Shown: positions 15,284 through 23,092 of the stretch, one piece after another | Layout of the letters: every line of letters begins with the position of its first letter | Position numbering within the stretch: the first letter of the stretch is position 1 | NCBI GenBank assembly: GCA_019217005.1 | Contig: JAHBNG010000163.1 | Coordinates: forward strand, 1-28,254 | Origin: Chloroflexi bacterium TSY | Lineage (GTDB): Bacteria; Chloroflexota; Anaerolineae; Caldilineales; Caldilineaceae | DNA: 28,254 nucleotides | Reading direction: 5' to 3' | Position numbers and translations under genes: made by a program | The notes under the pieces: model-generated | What the model saw: only the letters and a program-made list of their open reading frames with translations | The model's database searches: none | Told to the model about the DNA's origin: nothing

Positions 15284-16577
15284 TTAAGCAGCGGCATTGA
15301 GGCGGCGATGAGCGAGAACGCCTTTAGGGAAATGGTGTGAAACCGAGGCCTTTTTCCGAAAGTCAGGGTCGAGTTGGTCAGGAGTTGGAAAAAGAGCACT
15401 CGAGAGAACACGGCGCAGCCTGCCGGGAGTGGATTGAGGCTCTCGATCCCAGTAGCCAGTCGGTATGGGAGGAAGAGAAGCGGCTAAATGGGAAAGAAGA
15501 TTGCCAGCCAGCAGCCCCAGTTCAGGTAAGCGGAAACAAGCCTCATCGGCATGAACAAATTGACGATGTAAGCCAATCATCTGCTTGGAAGCCAAGGGGG
15601 GGAGGTTCAACAGGCCAGCGTTCCAGGTAGACAAGATAAATGGTTTCAGGCTGCAAAGTCATAACGGTCGCCAAAACCAAAGGTGTGTTGTAGGCCGGAT
15701 CCTGAATGACGTAAATCGAGTAGGTACGGTTGGCTGTATCGACCTTGGTTGTTCTGGGGACGAGATTGTGCCATGCTTGATAGCAAATCAGGCGACCACT
15801 ATAGAGAAAGCGACCAGACGAGTCCGGAGTTGTAGCCTCGAGTCGCTTTCCCTTATAGCTGCGAGAGAGCGGACGCACAATATCACCATATTCAGGTGGT
15901 CTGCCTTTTTCTTTGCGTTTGGGGAACTCATTGCGGCGCACTGTGCAGTTAATGGCTTCCCGCAGGACAAATCGGTCTATGCCGCTTTCTAGCATTTCTC
16001 TGATTGTAAACCCGGCATCGACCACCGCCACTTCGTCTGACTCCAGTGATTTCTTCGTCTCTGTCAGCAGCTTTTTCCGAAACTCACTTTCCTTTGTTCC
16101 AACCGTGCATCTCATGATTGCCTTGAGCAGTGGCACTCGCTTCCCGCCTATCTCCCCCCGAGCTTATCATCACTCCAAAGATGAGCGCGGGCAATGCCCG
16201 ACGAGCCGTTGAGTTATAGAGTCGGTTCACTTTCCCTTGCAGCTTCGGTCGCCAGAACCCTGTGATATCTATGCTTTTCACTCGGTACCCTTCTAACTTT
16301 TTTGCCTCCCATTCCCCCTTTCCACTTCTTCTTGCCACGACCCCAGCAGACTTGTGATATCCCATGATCCATATCGAAAGCTCCACCAGCTTCGCCGGAG
16401 CTCCTCATCTTCAAACCCGCTTTCTTTCAATGCGCTATGGATTGCTCCTCGACTTTTCAGAAACGACCCATTCAGCATTGCCCACATCAGACGCATTACA
16501 TTTACGTTTGTTCCCATCGGCGTTACTTGCAATACATTCATCAGTACTGCTATAGTTATTTCTGGCGCGGTTAGCAT
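15284..16577 (-). pseudogene. DDE transposase (IS4-superfamily type), frameshifted
   Basis: About 430 residues, reconstructed from four successive minus-strand frames. The ATG at 16577 has a strong AGGAGGAAGGA site. Segment 1 (to about 16318) has SWWSFRYGSWDITSLLGSWQEEVER. Segment 2 (to about 16154) has VKSIDITGFWRPKLQ, with the first catalytic Asp. Segment 3 (to about 15596) has AVVDAGFTIREMLESG, with the second Asp, and ends at YLERWPVE. Segment 4 continues PPLASKQMIGLHRQF to the stop at 15284. The Glu of WPVE with the following Lys forms the YREK signature. The breaks fall at homopolymers: C5 at 16314-16318, C6 at 16154-16159 and G7 at 15596-15602. Either the gene is dead or these are sequencing indels. 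Confidence 0.85.
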
Positions 16578-16659
16578 TCCTTCCTCCTTTTTGGGTTCTC
16601 TACCTTTAGGATGAACTGCTAACCGCTTTTTGTCACATTTCTCACCTCATCTCTTTTCT

Positions 16660-16676
16660 TTTACCAGAAAGTAAAG
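16660..16676. repeat. terminal inverted repeat of the insertion sequence (transposase-start side)
   Basis: tttaccagaaagtaaag, the exact inverse of 15175-15191. The duplicated target tatgtt follows, and its internal ATG is the start codon of the next gene. Confidence 0.9.
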
Positions 16677-16677
16677 T

Positions 16678-17349
16678 ATGTTAAGTCAAGAAGAAATCAA
16701 ACAAGCCCTGACCCACGTCCTATGGATCGGCGGCGGTCCCGATGCAGGCAAAACCTCTGTCACCACCGTACTGGCCGAAAAGTATGGTTGGTACTTCTAC
16801 AGCAAGGACGAACATCTTGAAGATTTTTGGGAGAACTACATCAGCCAAGACCCCAATTCCTATGGCAATCAGGTAATGAAATTGTCGCTGGATGAACGTT
16901 GGCTACAGCCGATAGAAGAGCAATTGCAACGGCTTGATCGCATCGGCGCGGAAATTGAACCGCTGATCCTCAATGGCTTGATGTCGATCGGTAACGAAAC
17001 GCCTATAATTTTTGAAGGCAATTCGTCGCCCAAGTTCATTGTCCCGTACCTGTCTTCAATGCACCAAGCGATTTGGATGGTGCCGACCGAGTCGTTTCGC
17101 AATGACTCTTTCTATCGACGCGAGAAGCACCTTGCCCACGAGAAGCGCAGTGATCCGCAGCAAACGCTAGCGAATCATATCGCGCGTGACAGGGCAATCA
17201 TAAAGCAAGTTGCGGACGCGGTGCGCGGCCAAGGTTTCAAATTGCTGGAGACCGATGGCTCGCATTCGATTGAGGAAGCTGCGGAGATCGTCAAGGCACA
17301 CTTTGAGCCGCATCTGGCACAGTTTTCATTTATGGGCATTCAGGATTAA
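16678..17349 (+). CDS. P-loop NTPase / kinase-like protein
   Basis: A 223-residue protein with an N-terminal Walker A (GGGPDAGKTS, residues 18-27, after a short hydrophobic strand HVLWI). It has an acidic strand end near 111-114 (PIIFEGN) and a basic segment FRNDSFYRREKHLAHEK (about 140-156) that could form a lid. Overall it resembles small-molecule or nucleoside kinases of the P-loop superfamily, but no specific substrate family is recognised. Its ATG lies inside the target duplication of the insertion sequence, so the natural upstream region, with an AAGGA site 9 bases before the start, has been displaced to 15156-15160. Today only a weak GAAAG precedes it. A second P-loop gene follows after 20 bases. 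Confidence 0.8.
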   Translation: MLSQEEIKQALTHVLWIGGGPDAGKTSVTTVLAEKYGWYFYSKDEHLEDFWENYISQDPNSYGNQVMKLSLDERWLQPIEEQLQRLDRIGAEIEPLILNGLMSIGNETPIIFEGNSSPKFIVPYLSSMHQAIWMVPTESFRNDSFYRREKHLAHEKRSDPQQTLANHIARDRAIIKQVADAVRGQGFKLLETDGSHSIEEAAEIVKAHFEPHLAQFSFMGIQD

Positions 17350-17369
17350 GTAAGGGATAGATAGAAAAG

Positions 17370-18032
17370 ATGCAGCAACCAACAAAACTCATTCTTGTCG
17401 AAGGCTTACCGGGTTCAGGCAAATCGACCACGGCACGACATATCGCCGACTTTCTGCTCTTTAACGGCGTTGAACACAAGCTCTACAACGAAGGTGACTT
17501 TGAAGAATCGGTCGGCTTTTTTACACCGGGAACGCCAACCTATGTCCACGATCTACAGAACTGCTGGCAGACATTTACAGATGCGAATGTAGACAACTCG
17601 GCGATTGGGATATTTGAGGCACACTACTGGCAGAACACAGCATTTTATATGTACGCCATGGGATTCGCATCAACGGAGATTATAGCGATCATCCAAACAC
17701 TGACAGACGCCATTGCCCCGCTTAACCCTATGTTGATCTACTTTGTCCATGACGAAGTCGACCAGCTCAATCAAACAATGCATGAAATGCACGGGGAGCA
17801 ATGGTCGCGTAGAATCATCGAGAGAGATTTCGGCTTACCTTATCATCTTGACCGGAACCATACCGAATTTCGCGATATTACCCAGCGTCTTGAAGAGAGT
17901 CAAGAGATAGCGAACCAACTCTTTGACCTGTTTCCCTATCTCAAGCTGAAGATTCGCAATCCCCATATGGACTGGCCGGGTGCATATGTGAAGATACATA
18001 CATTGCTGCGCAACCATCAAGTAATTCCCTAA
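17370..18032 (+). CDS. P-loop kinase-like protein
   Basis: A 220-residue protein beginning TKLILVEGLPGSGKSTTARHIADFL, with Walker A GLPGSGKST at residues 12-20. A strand IGIFEAHYWQ near residue 80 may supply the acidic metal ligand. The region MLIYFVHDEVDQLNQTM (about 112-128), followed by WSRRIIERDF, resembles the lid region of small kinases. The overall plan is close to thymidylate-kinase-like or chloramphenicol-phosphotransferase-like enzymes, but the substrate is unknown. It sits 20 bases after another P-loop gene with little sequence similarity outside the nucleotide site, so the two may act on related substrates. A small hairpin follows its stop. Confidence 0.8.
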   Translation: MQQPTKLILVEGLPGSGKSTTARHIADFLLFNGVEHKLYNEGDFEESVGFFTPGTPTYVHDLQNCWQTFTDANVDNSAIGIFEAHYWQNTAFYMYAMGFASTEIIAIIQTLTDAIAPLNPMLIYFVHDEVDQLNQTMHEMHGEQWSRRIIERDFGLPYHLDRNHTEFRDITQRLEESQEIANQLFDLFPYLKLKIRNPHMDWPGAYVKIHTLLRNHQVIP

Positions 18033-18033
18033 T

Positions 18034-18056
18034 GATAAGCAGCGACATTGCTTATC
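18034..18056 (+). terminator. short hairpin after P-loop gene
   Basis: gataagca (18034-18041) pairs with tgcttatc (18049-18056) around a 7-base loop. It starts 2 bases after the P-loop gene's stop. There is no T-tract, so termination is only a possibility. Confidence 0.4.
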
Positions 18057-18069
18057 GCCTCTCAGATAG

Positions 18070-18423
18070 GTGGTATACTGCCCCAGTCTGGCGCTTGCCA
18101 TTGTCGCACGAGAAGAGTGGGGTAATCCTGCGGGTCCTGTTGTTTATGAATATATGAAGTCCTACGCGCCCTATGAAAATGTGGTCGCTCAGGACCATCC
18201 ACACATGTTTGTCAAAGGAGGCTTCAATGATCCACGTATTCAATACTGGGAACCGGTCAAGTGGGTTGCCAAGTTACGTGCGCTCAAGCCGGATAACAAT
18301 CGACTACTGCTCAGAATGAACATGGATGCCGGACATTTCGACCCCTCTGGACGCTTTGACTTTTTGAGAGAGGCAGCCTTCAACTTGGCGTTTATATTGG
18401 ACGTGTTGGGGATTAAGGAATGA
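18070..18423 (+). pseudogene. oligopeptidase B-like (S9) C-terminal remnant
   Basis: About 105 residues that match the very end of S9A oligopeptidase B proteins: EEWGNP, YEYMKSYAPYENV, HPHMFVKGGFNDPRIQYWEPVKWVAKLRALK, and DAGHFDPSGRFDFLREAAFNLAFILDVLGI. The catalytic Asp (NDPR) and His (AGHF) positions are kept, but the serine nucleophile region and the whole beta-propeller are absent; a complete protein has about 690 residues. The upstream 30 codons do not match the family and there is no ribosome-binding site. The fragment abuts the P-loop gene on the left, which suggests a deletion or recombination junction near 18060-18105. It is unlikely to have peptidase activity. Confidence 0.78.
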
Positions 18424-18514
18424 GATGTGGAATGGGTTTGCGAATCAGAAAAAAAGATGTAAGATCTCAGAAGTCGATTGATCATTTGGCTATTTTACTC
18501 AGGAGAACACCTTA

Positions 18515-19681
18515 ATGAAAATCACTTCTGTCAAAACTGCTGCGTCCAAGGGACATGGTCGTAGCGGTCACGTCTGGGTCAAAATTGAGACGGATGCTGA
18601 TGTAACTGGCCTGGGCGAATGCGTGCATGGTGGTCCGCAAGCCATTGCCATTGTCCAATATTTGAGTGAGAAAATGGAGGGACGCGATCCCTTTGCTGTT
18701 GATGCCCTCTTCGAAGAGTTGCGCCGCAGCCATGTGTTTGATGGGGGCTTTGCTGGCGCGCTAATCACAGCGCTGACGGCCATTGAGATTGCACTTTGGG
18801 ATCTGAAGGGTAAAGCGTTGAATGTTCCTGTCTATGAGTTGTTGGGCGGGAAATTCCGCGACAAGATTCGCGTCTATGCAGATTGCCAGGTTGAGCCAGG
18901 CATGAATTTCGATGAGATTAAGCGGGTGGTCGATCATGTTCTGGAGCGGGGCTTTACGGCACTCAAGATCGACCTGGATATCCATACCTATGGACATCAT
19001 GGCACTGAGCTGGAGGGATTCACGAAAGACCAGTTCAACTACACCGCTGGTCAGTGGGAGCATGAACGTATGGTCAAGCTCGTGGATATGGTGACGGAAG
19101 TCGCCGGACGTGATGTGGATGTGGCTGCCGATGTGCATACACGATTGGATGTTCCCAGTGCCATCCGTTTGGCTCGTGATTTGGAGCCATACCATTTGAT
19201 GTGGCTGGAAGAACCTGTGCCCGCCGAAAACGTGAAAGCCATGCGCGAGGTCAAGCGATCGACGACGACACCCATTTGTAGTGGAGAAAATCTCTACTTG
19301 GCCTCTGGCTTCCGTGATTTAATTGAACAACAAGCGGTCGACATTATCATGCCTGACATTCCCAAGTGTGGCGGTCTTGCACATGGACGGCGACAGGCGC
19401 AGATGGCGGAACTTTATTCCATTGCCTTTGCGCCGCATAATGTTTCATCACCGATTGGCACAATGGCGTCGGCCCATGTCTGTGCGACCGTTCCCAACTT
19501 TCTTGTGTTAGAATTTCATTGGCTTCATCGCGAGTATTGGACAACAATAATTCAAGAGAAGATGGATATTATTCAAGATGGTTATATTCATTTAAATGAT
19601 CGTCCTGGTATCGGCGTCAATTTGGACGAAGAAGTTGCAAAGCAGCATCAGCTCCCCAATACAACTTGGTTTGCATCATGA
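18515..19681 (+). CDS. enolase-superfamily sugar-acid dehydratase (mandelate racemase/MLE family)
   Basis: A 388-residue enolase-superfamily enzyme of the mandelate racemase/muconate lactonizing group, closest in motif to galactonate-type dehydratases. The capping domain is residues 1-115, with ITALTAIEIALWDLKGKALNVPVYELLGG. The barrel carries Lys151 (LKIDLD), metal ligands Asp206 (ADVHTRLD), Glu232 (WLEEPVP) and Glu258 (SGEN), His208 beside the first ligand, and the His308/Asp281 pair (FAPHNVSSP). Such enzymes abstract a proton next to a carboxylate and eliminate water from an aldonic or uronic acid. The ATG at 18515 has a good AGGAGA site. The next gene overlaps it by 4 bases. The exact sugar acid cannot be told. 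Confidence 0.9.
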   Translation: MKITSVKTAASKGHGRSGHVWVKIETDADVTGLGECVHGGPQAIAIVQYLSEKMEGRDPFAVDALFEELRRSHVFDGGFAGALITALTAIEIALWDLKGKALNVPVYELLGGKFRDKIRVYADCQVEPGMNFDEIKRVVDHVLERGFTALKIDLDIHTYGHHGTELEGFTKDQFNYTAGQWEHERMVKLVDMVTEVAGRDVDVAADVHTRLDVPSAIRLARDLEPYHLMWLEEPVPAENVKAMREVKRSTTTPICSGENLYLASGFRDLIEQQAVDIIMPDIPKCGGLAHGRRQAQMAELYSIAFAPHNVSSPIGTMASAHVCATVPNFLVLEFHWLHREYWTTIIQEKMDIIQDGYIHLNDRPGIGVNLDEEVAKQHQLPNTTWFAS

Positions 19682-20298
19682 ATCAACTTCGCCCAAACAT
19701 TCCTGATCATCAATGGCAGCCGCTGAATATTCACGAAGGCGTCGCGATCTTTCAGAACGCGCCGTTTGCCTGGTATCTTGCAGGTGGCTATGCAGTCGAG
19801 CAGTTTCTGGGCCAACCAACGCGAGACTTTCATGGGGATTTAGACATTGGTTTCTTTCGCGATGAGCAACTTGCGGCACAAGCCTGGCTCAAAGATTGGA
19901 ATCTCTATGCGTCTGACCCACCCGGTACTTTGCGTCGTTGGCATCCAAATGAGTATCTGCCGGTGGGCATTCACGATATCTGGGCGCACCAAGATGGCGT
20001 TGATGCTTGGCAGTTCCAGATGATGGTACAAGAGATCGACGGCGACGAATGGTATAGTCGACGCAATTCTGCCATCCGTGGCAAACGTAGCGATCTCATT
20101 CAAATTTATCATGGAGTGCCCTGTATTCGTATTGAGGTTCAACTTTACTATAAGGCAAGGGGACAAAGGGAGAAAGATGAAACAGATTTTCGTACTGCCC
20201 TTCCACACTTAAGCACAGAAGCCAAATCTTGGCTGCATGAAGCAATTTACATGCAATTTTCAGATGGGCATGACTGGCTTGAAGAACTAGAAACATAG
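19678..20298 (+). CDS. nucleotidyltransferase-like protein (MNT/aminoglycoside-nucleotidyltransferase type)
   Basis: About 206 residues from the ATG at 19678, which overlaps the dehydratase stop (ATGA), so translation is probably coupled. The motif WYLAGGYAVEQFLGQPTRDFHGDLDIGFFRDE (about 32-63) is the GG-x(n)-DxD core of Pol-beta-type nucleotidyltransferases, as in ANT(2'') and lincosamide nucleotidyltransferases. The final acidic residue may lie in CIRIEVQLYYKARG (about 145-158). The family includes drug-modifying enzymes and many uncharacterised proteins; nothing here shows the substrate. Coupling to a sugar-acid dehydratase is unusual for a resistance gene. Confidence is good for the fold and low for any specific function. 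Confidence 0.8.
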   Translation: MNQLRPNIPDHQWQPLNIHEGVAIFQNAPFAWYLAGGYAVEQFLGQPTRDFHGDLDIGFFRDEQLAAQAWLKDWNLYASDPPGTLRRWHPNEYLPVGIHDIWAHQDGVDAWQFQMMVQEIDGDEWYSRRNSAIRGKRSDLIQIYHGVPCIRIEVQLYYKARGQREKDETDFRTALPHLSTEAKSWLHEAIYMQFSDGHDWLEELET

Positions 20299-20317
20299 GT
20301 CAAAAAGAGGTAGTATA

Positions 20318-20379
20318 CCAAATTATGTGTAAATTCGATGTCTCTCTGACTGAGAGCGGCAATTTACACAATTTGTGCT
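20318..20379. repeat. dispersed hairpin repeat B, copy 1
   Basis: The left arm (ccaaattatgtgtaaatt) and the right arm (aatttacacaatttgtg) pair with one bulge. The apex carries tctctgactgag, which can itself form ctctc/gagag pairs. The same apex and the same gtgtaaat/atttacac arms recur at 22913-22990 in the same orientation. It sits between the nucleotidyltransferase stop and the GH3 gene. Confidence 0.75.
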
Positions 20380-20510
20380 ATTCCACCCAAAAAGAGAGTC
20401 AAGCAAAATTGGATCTTGACATGAACGTAAATTCGAAATGATCGAGAACTTAGGGCTGTGAATGCAGTCTAAATAGTTTCCCTTAGCACACAACCCAGAA
20501 AGGGCAATTT

Positions 20511-22166
20511 GTGAAAGACGTAGAAGCTATCATTGCACAGATGACGCTTGAGGAAAAAGCCTCACTCTGTTCAGGACAAGATTTTTGGACGCTCAAAGGG
20601 ATCGAACGACTGCAGCTCCCCTCGATTATGGTCACAGATGGTCCACATGGGCTGCGGAAACAAGCCGGAGATAGCGACCATATTGGTCTGAATGAGAGCG
20701 TTCCAGCGACCTGTTTTCCAACTGCCTCAGCGCTGGCAAGCACATGGAATCGAGAGCTTATCTATCAGGTCGGCCAAGCACTGGCGGAAGAATGTAAGCA
20801 AGAAAAAGTTGGCGTGATTTTGGGACCAGGTGCGAATATCAAACGATCTCCGCTCTGTGGCCGCAATTTTGAATACTTTTCCGAGGATCCCTATCTAACG
20901 GGCGAAATTGCCAAAAGCCACGTTCTTGGAGTGCAAAGCCAAGGGATTGGGACATCTTTGAAACATTTTGTGGCCAATAACCAAGAAACGCGCCGCATGA
21001 CCATCGACACGATCGTGGATCAACGAGCCTTACGCGAAATCTATCTCGCTGGATTTGAGATTGCTGTCAAAGAAGCGCAACCCTGGACGGTGATGAGTGC
21101 GTACAATCGGCTCAATGGCATCTTTTGCAGCGAACACCATACTCTACTGACCAAAATATTGAAGGAGGAATGGGGGCACGCAGGGCTCGTTGTGACTGAT
21201 TGGGGGGCCAACAACGAGCGAGTCGATGGGCTGGTCGCCGGGTTAGAGCTGGAGATGCCGGGTAGTAATGGACTCAACGATGCCAAAATCGTAGAGGCTG
21301 TTCAAGAAGGAGTGCTGAATGAAGCGGTTCTCGATCAAGCCGTTGCGCGCTTGCTCACATTGATCTTCAAGGCCGAGAGCACACTGGCGGATGAGTTTCA
21401 ATATGATCGAGAAGCGCATCATGCCTTGGCCCGGAAAGTTGCGGCTGAAGGGGCTATTTTACTGAAAAACGAGGAGAAGATTCTGCCCTTGAAGCCTTCT
21501 GCAAAGGTGGCCGTTATCGGTGAATTTGCCAAAACACCTCGATATCAAGGCAACGGTAGTTCGTTGATGAATCCGTGGAGTATAGATAATGCGTATGACG
21601 AGTTGATAAAATTAGTTGAGGGAAGCCAGATTCTTTACGCACCTGGATATCGGCTCAAGGGAGATGCTGTTGATCGTCAACTGATCCAAGAGGCATGTTC
21701 CATTGCAGAAGCCGCAGACATTGTCCTGATCTTTGCTGGTCTTCCAGACATCTATGAGACCGAGGGGCTGGATCGCGATCACATGAAATTGCCGGAAAGC
21801 CACGACGCATTGATCAAGGAAGTGACCAAAGTCAATTCAAACATCGTTGTTGTCTTGAGCAATGGTTCTCCGGTGGAAATGCCTTGGGCTTCTGAGGTCA
21901 AAGCCATTTTAGAAGGATATTTAGGTGGACAGGCGGGGGCTGCTGCCATTGCAGATATTCTATTCGGACAGATCAATCCCAGTGGTAAGTTAGCAGAGAC
22001 CTTCCCTCTCCGTCTTGAAGATACCCTCTCCAACGACTATTTCCCTGGTGGTCCCAAAACAGTCGAGTATCGTGAGAGCATTTATGTTGGCTACCGCTAC
22101 TATGACAGCGCAAACAAAGAGGTTCTATATCCATTCGGGCAGCAGCCAAACGATTCAGGATACTGA
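20511..22166 (+). CDS. GH3 beta-glycosidase, frame truncated at the C-terminal domain
   Basis: 551 residues from a GTG at 20511, with AAGGG 6 bases upstream. No signal peptide is present, so the enzyme is cytosolic. The N-terminal barrel contains [10 protein letters not shown] (40s), [23 protein letters not shown] (about 105-127), [11 protein letters not shown] (149-159), and the nucleophile Asp230 in LVVTDWGA. The second alpha/beta domain begins near [12 protein letters not shown] (311-322) and carries the ETEGLDR motif (416-422), which holds the acid/base Glu. The frame ends abruptly after YPFG, where GH3 enzymes continue into a fibronectin-like domain. That domain is encoded next door in another frame. 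The substrate is probably a beta-glucoside or beta-xyloside. Confidence 0.9.
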   Translation: MKDVEAIIAQMTLEEKASLCSGQDFWTLKGIERLQLPSIMVTDGPHGLRKQAGDSDHIGLNESVPATCFPTASALASTWNRELIYQVGQALAEECKQEKVGVILGPGANIKRSPLCGRNFEYFSEDPYLTGEIAKSHVLGVQSQGIGTSLKHFVANNQETRRMTIDTIVDQRALREIYLAGFEIAVKEAQPWTVMSAYNRLNGIFCSEHHTLLTKILKEEWGHAGLVVTDWGANNERVDGLVAGLELEMPGSNGLNDAKIVEAVQEGVLNEAVLDQAVARLLTLIFKAESTLADEFQYDREAHHALARKVAAEGAILLKNEEKILPLKPSAKVAVIGEFAKTPRYQGNGSSLMNPWSIDNAYDELIKLVEGSQILYAPGYRLKGDAVDRQLIQEACSIAEAADIVLIFAGLPDIYETEGLDRDHMKLPESHDALIKEVTKVNSNIVVVLSNGSPVEMPWASEVKAILEGYLGGQAGAAAIADILFGQINPSGKLAETFPLRLEDTLSNDYFPGGPKTVEYRESIYVGYRYYDSANKEVLYPFGQQPNDSGY

Positions 22167-22899
22167 GTCACTGACCGTGAAGCTTCAGATCAAGAACAGC
22201 GGGGAAGTGGCTGGACACGAAATCGTGCAGCTCTATGTTCGTGATGTCGACTCAACAGTTTTTCGACCCGACAAGGAACTTAAGGGCTTTACCAAGGTCT
22301 ACTTAGAACCCGGAGAAGAACAAGAGATATGCTTTACTCTAGACAAGCGCTCGTTTGCTTATTTTGAGGTTGCTCTCCGTGATTGGCATGTGGAGTCAGG
22401 TGTTTTTGAGATACTGATTGGGGCTTCGTCTCGCGATATTCGGTTGAAGCATGTCGTCCAGGTAGAATCAACGCAGGAATTTGCAATTGATCCTGAACGA
22501 GCTCGCAAGCTCCAACCTTATTATGAATTACGTGAAAATTTTGCTATCAGTCAAGAGACGTTTGAAGCCCTGTGCAAACACCCCATGCCCAATAATCACC
22601 CTGTCAAAGGTGAGCCGTTCACAATTAACACACCACTTGGTGACATGCGTCATCATCTTCTGGGGAGACTGCTCTATTCAACGATGCAGCGGCAAGCAAA
22701 ATCGCTCATCAAAGATGATGAAGAGAGCGTGATGGCCCTATTGATGTCGAGAATTCTAGAAGAAGCACCCTTGCGACTCTTGATAATGATGAGCCGGGGC
22801 GCTGTCTCTTATCAGATGATCGAGGCACTTCTTTCGATGATGAATGGTCGTTTTATTAGAGGGATAATTGAAATGGTACGCGCCATTAGAGAGCGGTAA
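22135..22899 (+). pseudogene. GH3 fibronectin-like C-terminal domain, shifted frame
   Basis: From about 22140 this frame reads [29 protein letters not shown] ... [35 protein letters not shown], the fibronectin type III-like domain of GH3 enzymes. A C-terminal extension follows ([17 protein letters not shown], then [23 protein letters not shown]), which is also known in some GH3 proteins. It must originally have continued the preceding gene. The usual link (about 15-20 residues after YPFG, with a SYT-type motif) is missing, so a small deletion plus a frame change is more likely than a single-base error. The frame can be traced back to a TTG at 22015, but that start is out of register with the GH3 homology and is not supported. 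Confidence 0.82.
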
Positions 22900-22912
22900 A
22901 CGGTTAATATGG

Positions 22913-22990
22913 GAGTGTGTCCCAAAGTGTGTAAATGCAGCCGATTCTCTGACTGAGGGCGTCTATTTACACACTTTGTGGTACACACTC
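22913..22990. repeat. dispersed hairpin repeat B, copy 2
   Basis: The left arm gagtgtgt...caaagtgtgtaaat (22913-22936) pairs with the right arm atttacacactttgtg...acacactc (22965-22990), with a 2-base bulge. The apex again contains tctctgactgag. The hairpin starts 13 bases after the GH3 fragment ends and may act as a terminator there. It pairs with copy 1 at 20318-20379, and the two bracket the GH3 region. Confidence 0.75.
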
Positions 22991-22997
22991 GTATGTA

Positions 22998-23072
22998 ATA
23001 TACTCCGCAGCAGCACATTATAACATTCTTGCTCGACTAAAAAGTGTTATTTTATGGCGCTGCTCAGTATAT
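22998..23072. terminator. imperfect inverted repeat downstream of Uma2 gene
   Basis: atatact and agcagc (22998-23014) face gctgct and agtatat (23059-23072). Internally, ataaca-type and tgttat-type words can also pair. It lies just past the 3' end of the minus-strand Uma2 gene, so it could end that transcript. Confidence 0.4.
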
Positions 23073-23092
23073 GAATTCAAGATGCAAATAAG

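Larger units (their letters stand above)
15175..16676 (-). mobile_element. insertion sequence, 1502 bp, with TIRs and 6-bp target duplication
   Basis: Terminal inverted repeats of 17 bases (ctttactttctggtaaa) mark both ends. Both are flanked by the direct duplication tatgtt (15169-15174 and 16677-16682). The single transposase frame lies on the minus strand and is interrupted three times. The transposase keeps the Y-(2)-R-(3)-E-(6)-K signature of the IS4 superfamily. A 6-base duplication with this length would suit IS1634-like elements, but I cannot assign a family with confidence. The intact ends and exact duplication point to a recent insertion. Confidence 0.9.

Noticed and set aside
15596..16318. 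Programmed frameshifting in the transposase
   Set aside because: Some elements use one programmed shift, but three shifts in different directions at plain homopolymers do not fit that mechanism.
19678..20298. Named antibiotic-resistance nucleotidyltransferase
   Set aside because: The GG...DxD core is shared by many uncharacterised proteins, and nothing points to a drug substrate.
22015..22140. Independent gene starting at a TTG at 22015
   Set aside because: The first 40 codons overlap the GH3 gene in another frame and match nothing; only the part after about 22140 has homology.
20318..22990. Composite transposon carrying the GH3 gene
   Set aside because: The flanking hairpins carry no transposase and show no target duplication; bracketing alone is not evidence of transposition.
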